NCBI RefSeq assembly: GCF_018403745.1
Contig: NZ_BOVP01000001.1
Span: 405,021 to 469,020 of the forward strand
Direction: 5' to 3'
From: Lactococcus formosensis
GTDB taxonomy: Bacteria > Bacillota > Bacilli > Lactobacillales > Streptococcaceae
DNA length: 64,000 bases
The stretch's first letter is position 1. Each line of letters opens with the position of its first letter. Below the pieces are notes generated by a model, which had not been told where the DNA came from, ran no database searches, and saw nothing but the letters and a program-made list of their open reading frames with translations. A program made the translations under genes and the position numbers. Of the stretch, positions 39,313 to 45,856 are shown one piece after another.

Positions 39313-40263
39313 AATCTTAAAATGTTTATCAATCAAACGTACATCCTTGGGCTTAAGTCCAAGGATTTTTATTTCCTTATCTTTGGTAATAAGCACTGCC
39401 GCTTGAATCACGTGTTGTCTTTTCGTAAAGACTTTTTCAGGTTCTTTTGAAAAGAACAACCTCTTCGCCTCAATCTCCCCATCTAATGACTTTTCAGAAA
39501 ATATTGTCACGCTGGCTAAGTTGTTCACATGAGGATAACCTGTTTCAGGATTGAGAATGTGATGATAGCTCTTTCCGTCTCGCTCTAAATAGCGCTGATC
39601 AATTCCAGAAGTCACAACAGATGTGGACGCGGTAAGCACTTGAAGTACCAAAGATGACCCATGAGTAAGTGGATTACGAATTCCGACACGCCAATATCCT
39701 TTTAGGGGCCGGCCCAAAAACCGAATATTCCCCCCAAGATTAACAATGCCTGTGGAAAGACCAATTTCTTTCCAAAATTCTACAACTTTATCAGCAATGT
39801 ATCCTTTGGCTATACCCCCTAAGTCTAAAGACATTCCTTTTTGAGGGAGAAAAACAGTCTTTTGCTGATCATCCAGAACAATATCATCAGGACTTACCAT
39901 ACCAATCATTTTTTGAATTTCTTGCTCAGAAGGAACACGGGCATCAGCAAAACCGATATGCCAAAGGCTTACCAAAGGACCGATGCTTGCATTGAAACCA
40001 AAGTGTTCCTGACTGACCTGTACAGCTTTTTTCGTTAAATCATAGACTTCTTCCGACAAGGCAACTGCTTTTACTCCTGCAGCTTGGTTGACTGTCATTA
40101 ACTCCGATAACGCTCTATTGACTGTGAATAAATCTTCATAATGAACAATTTTTCTATATGCCTGATCAAGTCTTACTGTAGTTTCTGAATTCTCCACATC
40201 AAGTAAGCTCAGCTCAATAACTGTACCCAAGCCTCGATATTTTTGAGATAAAAAATCATTCAT
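39304..40263 (-). CDS. apbE: FAD:protein FMN transferase ApbE
   Basis: Mg-dependent flavinyltransferase that attaches FMN from FAD to Thr/Ser residues of target proteins. It has 319 residues from ATG 40263 (GGGG about 9 bases upstream; it overlaps the upstream gene by 8 bases). Motifs: GTVIEL near the start, SLDLGGIAKGYIADKV, NLGGNIRFLG and HHILNPETGYP. No lipobox is present, so this is a cytoplasmic form, unlike lipoprotein ApbE enzymes. It is co-transcribed with an FMN reductase, but no flavinylated target (fumarate-reductase-like protein, NqrC or RnfG domain) is in the window. Confidence 0.92.
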   Translation of the reverse strand: MNDFLSQKYRGLGTVIELSLLDVENSETTVRLDQAYRKIVHYEDLFTVNRALSELMTVNQAAGVKAVALSEEVYDLTKKAVQVSQEHFGFNASIGPLVSLWHIGFADARVPSEQEIQKMIGMVSPDDIVLDDQQKTVFLPQKGMSLDLGGIAKGYIADKVVEFWKEIGLSTGIVNLGGNIRFLGRPLKGYWRVGIRNPLTHGSSLVLQVLTASTSVVTSGIDQRYLERDGKSYHHILNPETGYPHVNNLASVTIFSEKSLDGEIEAKRLFFSKEPEKVFTKRQHVIQAAVLITKDKEIKILGLKPKDVRLIDKHFKIIN

Positions 40264-40852
40264 ACTCCGATGCCCCAGTATCTGCATCTGTTTCTATCAG
40301 CGCGCGTAAAGGCTGCAAATGTGCACTGTAGCGGCAAAAGTTTCTGAAGCAATGTTCCAGCCAAGAAATCGTTTGTCTATCTATTAGATTGCCTGAAACG
40401 TCGAACGCATCCGCAGCATGACTCAGTAAAAATTGGTTAGCCGGTAAGACAAAAGCTTCCAACCCTGGTGACTGAAGGATTTGTCTGAGATTTTCCTGTG
40501 CAAAAACGGAGCCTTGCTTCCCTAGAGAAGCGCCAACAATCATAACTGGCGTATTAATAATGGGTTGCAAAGCCCCCCAAGAGAGCCATTCGAGCAAAGA
40601 CTTCAAGGCTGCAGTGATGGCATGATCGTACTCAGGAGTGGAGATAATCAAACCATCTGCGGCTTCAATGGCTTCAGCGATTTCGCGGACTCTCTCAGGC
40701 AAGTCCATACTGTCTTCCGAAAACAAAGGTAAGCCTGTAATCTCGATGACTTCAATCTCAGCCTCGTCAATAAAATGTTTTTTCATATACCAAAGCAACT
40801 TTCTATTATAAGAAAAGCTGGCATTGGTTCCTACTATTGCAATAAATTTCAT
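40256..40852 (-). CDS. NAD(P)H-dependent FMN reductase-like flavoprotein
   Basis: Flavodoxin-fold protein of 198 residues: IAIVGTNASFSYNRKLLWYM (phosphate-binding loop), STPEYDHAITAALKSLLEWLS (flavin-contact motif with SxPEYN/D signature) and VGASLGKQGS. It reduces FMN or acts as a quinone/azo reductase; some members donate electrons to fumarate-type reductases with ApbE-attached flavin. It is the first gene of the two-gene unit with apbE, AAGAGGAATAAAG before the ATG. Confidence 0.88.
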   Translation of the reverse strand: MKFIAIVGTNASFSYNRKLLWYMKKHFIDEAEIEVIEITGLPLFSEDSMDLPERVREIAEAIEAADGLIISTPEYDHAITAALKSLLEWLSWGALQPIINTPVMIVGASLGKQGSVFAQENLRQILQSPGLEAFVLPANQFLLSHAADAFDVSGNLIDRQTISWLEHCFRNFCRYSAHLQPLRALIETDADTGASEYE

Positions 40853-40870
40853 CTTTATTCCTCTTCACTA

Positions 40871-40902
40871 TAAATAAAAAGAGCTTTCGCTCTTTTTATT
40901 TT
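40871..40902 (-). terminator. Terminator of the permease/binding-protein unit
   Basis: AAATAAAAAGAGC/GCTCTTTTTATTT stem with TTTC loop and T-rich tail on the minus strand. Confidence 0.88.
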
Positions 40903-40908
40903 AACACC

Positions 40909-41712
40909 TTAGTGTAGAAACCACTGCTTAGAGAGCTTGCTAAATTTGCCAGACTGCTGAAGGGCCTGCAAACCTTGGTTGACTTTATTCATTAATTCAG
41001 TATCACTCTTTCGTGCTGCTACAGCATATTCAACTTGTGGATAGGGCGTATCTAGCATACTATATAAGCCTTCAAGCTGATGACTACGGAGATACGCTTT
41101 AGTATAATCCTTATCTAAAAGAACAGCTTGAATTTCCCCTGCTTGCAAGGCTGCGATTGCATCGCTCGGTTGGTTATAGAGAAACATCAAATTTTCTTTG
41201 GCAATATTTTTTAAAATCTGCGGATAATCGCTAAACAAATCATAAGCTGCTGAAGCTTTTTGCCCGCCAACTGCTTGATTATGCATATCGCCAATATTGT
41301 AAAGCTCTGCCTCTTTAGGAACAAGCAATACTAAACTTCCAGTATGATAAGGTTGACTAAATAAAATGGTCTTTTCCCTTGTCTTATTTGCTGTATAGGG
41401 TCCCCAAATCAGGTCGACTTCTCCTTCTTTCAAGGCTTTTTCTTTGGATGACCAATCCAATGCTTTCCAGTCAATCTTTATATTATAAGAAGCAAAGATT
41501 GACTCTGCTAAAGCTACATTAAAACCATCAGGTTTTCCACTCTCTTGCATTGAAGTTAGTGGCGCAAAGTCTGCCTCATAACCGATAGTGATCGTCTTGT
41601 CTTCTTCAATCTTTTGCCATGTATTTTTCTTCGTGTTCACTTCACAAGCGGTCAAGCTCATAAAAATAAATAACAGGAGGAAGGGAAACAGGTAGAATTT
41701 GATTTTCTTCAT
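40909..41712 (-). CDS. Amino-acid-binding extracellular lipoprotein (family 3)
   Basis: Solute-binding protein of 267 residues with signal sequence and lipobox LTAC, then family-3 motifs (TIGYEADFAPL, DGFNVALAESIF, EVDLIWGPYTANKTRE, LQAGEIQAVLLD). It starts only 12 bases after the stop of a LysP/HisP-type permease and has no ABC permease or ATPase next to it. An extended -10 TGA-TAGAAT (41719-41724) overlaps the permease stop codon and ends 6 bases before the ATG, so it may also have a leaderless transcript of its own. From context it may bind histidine or a related basic amino acid (inference). Confidence 0.88.
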   Translation of the reverse strand: MKKIKFYLFPFLLLFIFMSLTACEVNTKKNTWQKIEEDKTITIGYEADFAPLTSMQESGKPDGFNVALAESIFASYNIKIDWKALDWSSKEKALKEGEVDLIWGPYTANKTREKTILFSQPYHTGSLVLLVPKEAELYNIGDMHNQAVGGQKASAAYDLFSDYPQILKNIAKENLMFLYNQPSDAIAALQAGEIQAVLLDKDYTKAYLRSHQLEGLYSMLDTPYPQVEYAVAARKSDTELMNKVNQGLQALQQSGKFSKLSKQWFLH

Positions 41713-41724
41713 GTTTTCATTCTA

Positions 41725-43155
41725 TCATTTCTCTCGGCTCAAATCTACCGCTTTGAGTGGCACTAATTTTGTATTGTACTTCCATTTATATCCAAAATAT
41801 AGGGCTAAGAAAAGTGGTATCGCGGCATACATAGCCAAGCCTTCGCCCCAGTGACTGCTGAAAAGCAGCGCTGGATCTAAATTAACAACAATCATTGCCG
41901 TCATGATTAGAGACAAAATTGGTCCAAAGGGGAACCATTTTGCTTGATAAGGCAAACTGCTCAAATCACCGCCTTGAGCCAAGAAGGCGCGACGGAAACG
42001 AATGTGACTGATCGATATCCCAAGCCATGCAATAAACCCCGTCAAACTTGACAGATCCACAAGCAAAAGGTAAATTTGTGTGCCGAAAATTCCTGTTAAA
42101 AATGCGACCACACATACCGCTGTCGTTGCCAATAAAGCATTGATAGGGATGCCATTTTTGGCTATCTTTGAAAACTGACGGGGCGCGCCTTCTTTTTTAC
42201 CTAAAGAATAAAGAATACGAGTTGAAGCATACATGACAGAGTTTGCTGAGGAGATAACTGAGGTTAAAATCACGGCATTCATTAGACTCGCTGCTACGGC
42301 TAAACCAATATTCTTAAAAACAATAGTAAAAGGGCTCATAACCGCTGTCGAATCAGGATTAAGTAAGCGTGGGTCTTGGTAATTGATAATAGCTGCAATA
42401 ACAATAATCGTAAAGATGTAGAAAAGTAGAATACGCCAAAAAATAGAGTTCATTGCTTTAGGAATACTTTTCTCCGGATTTTCCGACTCTCCCGCTGTAA
42501 CTCCCAGAAGTTCTGTACCTTGAAAAGAAAAGCCAGCGATGAGTAAAACACCGACAAATCCTGTAACGCCACCAGTAAAGCCGTGATTGCCTGCTGTGAG
42601 ATTACCAACAACATCAATATTATTTCCAAAAATTCCGATAATCGTTAACACACCAACAGCCAAAAAGACAATAATCGTAATCAATTTGATAATGGAGAGC
42701 CAATATTCTGTTTCCCCAAAAGCGCGTACTGCCATGATGTTAATTGCAAAAATAAGGACTGTGGCCACACCCGAGAATATCCAAGAGGGAACCTGAGGAA
42801 ACCAAAATTGAGTGATTAATCCTGCCGTTGTCAAATCGACCGCAATAGTAATTGCACCGTTTATCCAATAGTTCCAGCCCAAAGCAAAACCAAAAGCTGG
42901 ATCCACAAAGCGTGCCCCATAATCTGTAAAAGAACCCGACGTGGGTAAATAAGTGGCCATCTCTCCTAAAGAGGTCATTACAAAATAAACCATGATTCCG
43001 ACAAAGACATAAGCCAGTACCGCCCCAAAAGGTCCAGCCTGACTAATGGTCGCTCCTGAGGTCAGGAACAATCCTGTTCCTATCGTTCCACCGAGCGCAA
43101 TCATCGTGATGTGTCTTTGTTTTAAATTGCGTTTTACCTGATTTTCATTTTTCAT
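41725..43155 (-). CDS. Amino acid permease, LysP/HisP type, probable histidine transporter
   Basis: APC/AAT-family proton symporter of 476 residues with 12 hydrophobic segments. The N-terminus LKQRHITMIALGGTIGTGLFL, FGFALGWNYW and FGETEYWLSIIK closely resemble LysP/HisP. The start ATG 43155 is inside the run after the leader terminator; longer frames run back into that terminator and are not coding. A preceding leader encodes a short peptide with four histidines near its end followed by a terminator. That strongly suggests histidine as substrate and control by ribosome-mediated attenuation. Lysine remains the alternative on protein similarity alone. Confidence 0.88.
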   Translation of the reverse strand: MKNENQVKRNLKQRHITMIALGGTIGTGLFLTSGATISQAGPFGAVLAYVFVGIMVYFVMTSLGEMATYLPTSGSFTDYGARFVDPAFGFALGWNYWINGAITIAVDLTTAGLITQFWFPQVPSWIFSGVATVLIFAINIMAVRAFGETEYWLSIIKLITIIVFLAVGVLTIIGIFGNNIDVVGNLTAGNHGFTGGVTGFVGVLLIAGFSFQGTELLGVTAGESENPEKSIPKAMNSIFWRILLFYIFTIIVIAAIINYQDPRLLNPDSTAVMSPFTIVFKNIGLAVAASLMNAVILTSVISSANSVMYASTRILYSLGKKEGAPRQFSKIAKNGIPINALLATTAVCVVAFLTGIFGTQIYLLLVDLSSLTGFIAWLGISISHIRFRRAFLAQGGDLSSLPYQAKWFPFGPILSLIMTAMIVVNLDPALLFSSHWGEGLAMYAAIPLFLALYFGYKWKYNTKLVPLKAVDLSREK

Positions 43156-43205
43156 ATTTTTTCTTTCTCTAATACTTCTTCGTTCATTTACAGCATAATT
43201 TTGCC

Positions 43206-43243
43206 CAAAAGAAAAGACCGTATAGCCTAGCCATCCGGTCTTT
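43206..43243 (-). terminator. Attenuator terminator in the permease leader
   Basis: Minus-strand stem AAAGACCG (43243-43236) / CGGTCTTT (43220-43213) followed by TCTTTT, 51 bases before the permease start. An overlapping alternative pairing CCGGT (43257-43253) / ACCGG (43239-43235) would disrupt it. Confidence 0.82.
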
Positions 43244-43316
43244 CTGAGAATCACCGGCATAGATGTCTTTCGAGCGTACTCTAAAGTTGCATCTATACCA
43301 AAGTATGACACAACTC

Positions 43317-43364
43317 TTATCTATGCGCATGATGATGTTGAGATTGTAGGTCAAACTTAAACAT
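43317..43364 (-). CDS. Histidine-rich leader peptide (15 residues)
   Basis: ATG 43364 preceded by GGAAGGAGAATCACAT, an excellent ribosome site. The peptide is MFKFDLQSQHHHAHR followed by TAA. Four of the last six residues are His, encoded by CAT CAT CAT GCG CAT AGA. It lies in a leader with a near-consensus promoter, several mutually exclusive stems and a terminator before a permease. This is the architecture of a his-type attenuator, in which ribosome stalling on His codons decides whether the terminator forms. It is far too short for standard gene calling. Confidence 0.8.
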   Translation of the reverse strand: MFKFDLQSQHHHAHR

Positions 43365-43395
43365 ATGTGATTCTCCTTCCTGATATTTTTTATTT

Positions 43396-43424
43396 AGTAT
43401 AGTCCTTTATTTTTAAATTTGCAA
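43396..43424 (-). promoter_or_regulatory. Promoter of the histidine leader/permease
   Basis: Minus-strand TTGCAA (43424-43419), exactly 17 bases, TATACT (43401-43396). The predicted start at about 43389 leaves 25 bases before the leader-peptide ATG. Confidence 0.82.
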
Positions 43425-43479
43425 GTATAAACTTCTTATCGTCGTTTAGTCTTCGAAACTTTTATGTTAAAATATAGGA

Positions 43480-44238
43480 ATGGAAAAGAAAAAAAATACG
43501 AATATTATCTTTGGAGGATTATTAGTCCTCATCGTTGTTATCGTTGGTGGTCTTCTTTACTTTGCGAACAGTTCTGACAGCAAGACAGACGCAAAAAATG
43601 ACTTACAAAATGTTGAACTCCCTCAGTTATCGAAAGAAGTTGGCAAGGATGAAGCTGAAGTTCAAATTCAAACAACAGCTGGGAACATTAACATCAAGCT
43701 CTTCCCTAAACTTGCACCAATGGCTGTTGAAAACTTCTTGACTTTGGCTAAACAAGGTTACTATAAAAACAATGAATTCTTCCGTGTGATTAATGATTTC
43801 ATGATTCAAACGGGTGACCCAAGCAATAAAGGAACTGGAAGCAAATCCGTCGTAAACGACAACAAGCCATTTGCGACTGAGATTTCTAATCAGCTTTATC
43901 ATATTCGTGGAGCAGTATCACTAGCAAACAGTGGCCCCGGAGAAACAAGCAGTTCGCAATTCTTTATTGTTCAAAACCCACAAGCATCTGAGCAAGGTTT
44001 GAGCACAAGTAAATATCCCCAAAAGATTATTGATGCCTACAAAGAAGGGGGATCGCCTTTCCTTGATGGCCAATATACTGTTTTTGGACAAGTGATTTCT
44101 GGCATGGATGTTGTTGATAAAATTGCTGCAGGAAAAGTGGAAGCTAACCCAAATAACCCACAAGAAGAATCTTCACCTGTAAATCCAGAAAAAATTACCG
44201 GCGTTAAAATTATCAAAGGTTGGGACTTTAAAAAATAA
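43480..44238 (+). CDS. Membrane-anchored cyclophilin-type peptidyl-prolyl isomerase
   Basis: 252 residues. One N-terminal hydrophobic segment (about 8-28, no cysteine lipobox) anchors it, with the cyclophilin domain outside: FRVINDFMIQTGDPSNKGTG, GAVSLANSGPGETSSSQFFIV and FGQVISGMDVVDKI. The active-site FRVI...FMIQTGD and QFFIV elements are intact, so isomerase activity is expected. It is probably an extracytoplasmic folding helper. An extended -10 TGT-TAAAAT (43468-43473) ends 6 bases before the ATG. The intervening ATAGGA would not be part of a transcript from this promoter. Confidence 0.92.
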   Translation: MEKKKNTNIIFGGLLVLIVVIVGGLLYFANSSDSKTDAKNDLQNVELPQLSKEVGKDEAEVQIQTTAGNINIKLFPKLAPMAVENFLTLAKQGYYKNNEFFRVINDFMIQTGDPSNKGTGSKSVVNDNKPFATEISNQLYHIRGAVSLANSGPGETSSSQFFIVQNPQASEQGLSTSKYPQKIIDAYKEGGSPFLDGQYTVFGQVISGMDVVDKIAAGKVEANPNNPQEESSPVNPEKITGVKIIKGWDFKK

Positions 44239-44239
44239 A

Positions 44240-44272
44240 AAAATCTTCTGTGTAGGCAGAAAGTTTTTTAGC
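44240..44272 (+). terminator. Isomerase gene terminator
   Basis: CTTCTG/CAGAAAG imperfect stem with a six-base loop followed by six T. Confidence 0.75.
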
Positions 44273-44294
44273 GCTAGTCCCAATTTCATCTGCC

Positions 44295-44323
44295 TTGCTA
44301 TCCTCTGATGTTGATGATATAAT
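44295..44323 (+). promoter_or_regulatory. Promoter of the putative antitoxin RNA
   Basis: TTGCTA (44295-44300), 17 bases, TGA-TATAAT (-10 at 44318-44323). It is near-consensus and points into the 3' end of the toxin transcript. No ORF follows. Confidence 0.8.
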
Positions 44324-44329
44324 GAAAAT

Positions 44330-44440
44330 AAGTAAAAAGGCTTGCACAAACAAGCCCTTTGTAGCCGTATGAAGAACGGTAGCCAAATATTTGATAGATA
44401 ACTGTCGTTACTCAGCTAAAGTTGGACAGTTATTTTTTAT
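44330..44440 (+). ncRNA. Putative type I antitoxin RNA (about 110 nt)
   Basis: Begins about 7 bases after TATAAT and ends at a strong terminator: AACTGTC (44400-44406) / GACAGTT (44425-44431) followed by a T-rich tract. It carries two internal hairpins (GGCTTG/CAAGCC at 44339-44356 and a GCCGT/ACGG stem at about 44363-44380). It is fully complementary to the 3' untranslated part of the toxin mRNA and stops at the toxin stop codon. This is the convergent arrangement of Fst/Hol-Tox-type systems. No transcript evidence is available here. Confidence 0.68.
44334..44360 (-). terminator. Terminator of the toxin mRNA
   Basis: Minus-strand GGGCTTG/CAAGCC stem with a six-base loop followed by five T. 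It would end the toxin transcript about 95 bases past its stop codon. Confidence 0.75.
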
Positions 44441-44513
44441 TGTTGCTATTATTCAATGTCAACACCAGCATTGCAAAAGCAAGCATGAGTGACAAAGCTT
44501 CATAAACCGACAA
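44430..44513 (-). CDS. Putative holin-like toxin, 27 residues (type I toxin-antitoxin)
   Basis: Starts at TTG 44513 with AGAAAGGCGA upstream. The peptide begins LSVYEALSLMLAFAMLVLTL and ends with a hydrophilic NNSNNKK tail: one membrane-spanning helix with charged end, as in the Hol-Tox (PF16935-like) and Fst-type toxins of Lactobacillales. It would insert in the membrane and be toxic when unrepressed. It is encoded on a mRNA of about 270 nt with an upstream mini-ORF, and overlapped at its 3' end by an antisense RNA. Family recognition comes from pattern and memory, not from a profile search. Confidence 0.75.
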   Translation of the reverse strand: MSVYEALSLMLAFAMLVLTLNNSNNKK

Positions 44514-44540
44514 AAAATGTCGCCTTTCTGTATTTTGAGG

Positions 44541-44567
44541 TTATAGCCTACAAAATGTCATAAGCAT
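44541..44567 (-). CDS. Eight-codon upstream ORF in the toxin mRNA leader
   Basis: ATG 44567 preceded by CTGGGAGGTG, a far better ribosome site than that of the toxin. It encodes MLMTFCRL then TAA. The Shine-Dalgarno lies in the loop of a hairpin (TAGGCTA 44579-44585 / TAGCCTA 44544-44550) that ends inside this ORF. Translation of it could open or close the structure that holds the toxin ribosome site, as Mok does for Hok. This is a regulatory leader ORF by inference. Confidence 0.55.
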   Translation of the reverse strand: MLMTFCRL

Positions 44568-44609
44568 CACCTCCCAGTTAGGCTACCGTCCTTTAACTTC
44601 TACTCCGTT

Positions 44610-44615
44610 ATTATA
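44610..44615 (-). promoter_or_regulatory. Extended -10 promoter of the toxin mRNA
   Basis: TGT-TATAAT on the minus strand with no good -35. The predicted start at about 44603 lies just upstream of the ACGGTAGCC segment involved in long-range folding. Confidence 0.65.
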
Positions 44616-44645
44616 ACATGTCCAAACTCAAAATGAATCTAAAAG

Positions 44646-44677
44646 AAAAAGCTGTGTCCCTACAAGATTCAGCTTTA
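44646..44677 (-). terminator. Terminator of the rluD-like gene
   Basis: Minus-strand AAAGCTG/CAGCTTT stem followed by TTCTTTT. It separates the pseudouridine synthase gene from the toxin locus. Confidence 0.75.
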
Positions 44678-44761
44678 TTTTATTGTTTTTTTAGGAAAAA
44701 TGGCTCTATAGCGTACTTTTGAGCTTGAAATTGTTGTGCGGCCAATAATGGCACATAGCTT

Positions 44762-45643
44762 TTACTCACGCATCAATTTTTGCATGTCTTCAGGCATTTC
44801 TAATTCAATATCAATCAATTCGTCTGTAAAGGGATGGACAAATTGTAAATGATGACAGTGGAGCGCTTGGCGATCAATAAGGTCATGATTACCTCCATAA
44901 AGTTCGTCGCCGACAAGAATATGCCCTAGATGTGAAAAATGAACACGAATTTGGTGTGTACGGCCGGTATGTAAAACGACATCTAGCTGCATCAAGCCAT
45001 TTTTCTCTGCCACAACTTCATAGCTTGTTCTGGCTTCTTTTCCTTCAGGATGCACACGTCGCTCAATGATTGACGTTTCCACTCGACCAATAGGTAAATT
45101 AATTTCCCCTGTTTTGGGCATTTTTTCATCTGCATGAATAATAGCATAATAACGTTTGGTAACGCTATCCTTATATTTAGGATGCACGATAAGAGAGTGA
45201 GCCAAACTGTGTTTAGCAAAAATCATCAAGCCACTCGTATCACGGTCCAATCGTGTGATAATGTGTACGGTTTGGTCTTCATATTTCTTTCGCACAATAT
45301 AGCCCTTTACGATATTAGACATTGCTCCTGTTGGATGTAGACGTCCAGTAATCGAAGTTCGTCCTGCGGGTTTGTTCACAATCAAATAATGATCGTCTTC
45401 AAAGACGACTTCTGGATCAATGTCTTCAGGAATCAACAAATCTGTACCTTGCTCGATAGGCGTGATGATCGTGACAACATCATCGACTTGCAAAGGAAAA
45501 AGAACATTACGCTCCATACCGTTCACTAAAATCTCACCACCATCAAATTTGATATGTGAAAGGAAGCGTTTGGAAACGCCATGACGTTTAAGTAAGGCTT
45601 TTACCGTACTTCCATCAATTGTATTTGTAAATGAAAATTCCAC
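44762..45643 (-). CDS. RluA/RluD-family RNA pseudouridine synthase
   Basis: Converts uridine to pseudouridine in rRNA or tRNA. It has 293 residues: an N-terminal S4-like segment (LLKRHGVSKRFLSHIKFDGGEI) and a catalytic domain with HIITRLDRDTSGLMIFAK (catalytic Asp in RLDxxTSG) and GRTHQIRVHFSHLGH. It starts with GTG, with AAGGAGA 7-8 bases upstream. It follows relQ-ppnK, as in streptococci where the homologue is often called rluD or rluE; the target uridine is not deducible. A 213-base gap with a terminator separates it from ppnK. Confidence 0.93.
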   Translation of the reverse strand: MEFSFTNTIDGSTVKALLKRHGVSKRFLSHIKFDGGEILVNGMERNVLFPLQVDDVVTIITPIEQGTDLLIPEDIDPEVVFEDDHYLIVNKPAGRTSITGRLHPTGAMSNIVKGYIVRKKYEDQTVHIITRLDRDTSGLMIFAKHSLAHSLIVHPKYKDSVTKRYYAIIHADEKMPKTGEINLPIGRVETSIIERRVHPEGKEARTSYEVVAEKNGLMQLDVVLHTGRTHQIRVHFSHLGHILVGDELYGGNHDLIDRQALHCHHLQFVHPFTDELIDIELEMPEDMQKLMRE

Positions 45644-45733
45644 TGTTTAACTTCTCCTTTTAAGTCTGCTCTTGACATCGATTACCTTACTTCTGAAGGG
45701 TTCTTCCACTTCATAAACTGAATTTTTTCCATC

Positions 45734-45768
45734 TAAAAACTCCAACATATGTCGGAGTTTGCCTAGAA
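45734..45768 (-). terminator. Terminator after relQ-ppnK
   Basis: Minus-strand AAACTCC-x-ACATATGT-x-GGAGTTT stem with T-run, between ppnK and the pseudouridine synthase gene. Confidence 0.78.
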
Positions 45769-45856
45769 CAAAACTTTATTATACCATATTTGCTCGCTCT
45801 GTAAATATAATTATGCCAAGAGACACTCTACACCCAAACGAAAAGTGTTTGCAGCA

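Noticed and set aside
43156..43311. N-terminal extension of the permease to 43311
   Set aside because: This frame runs through the leader terminator and has no ribosome site. The conserved family N-terminus begins at ATG 43155.
43156..43400. Lysine riboswitch or T-box as explanation for the permease leader
   Set aside because: The lysine L-box core and the T-box sequence AGGGTGGNACCGCG are absent, while a translated His-rich ORF with ribosome site and competing stems is present.
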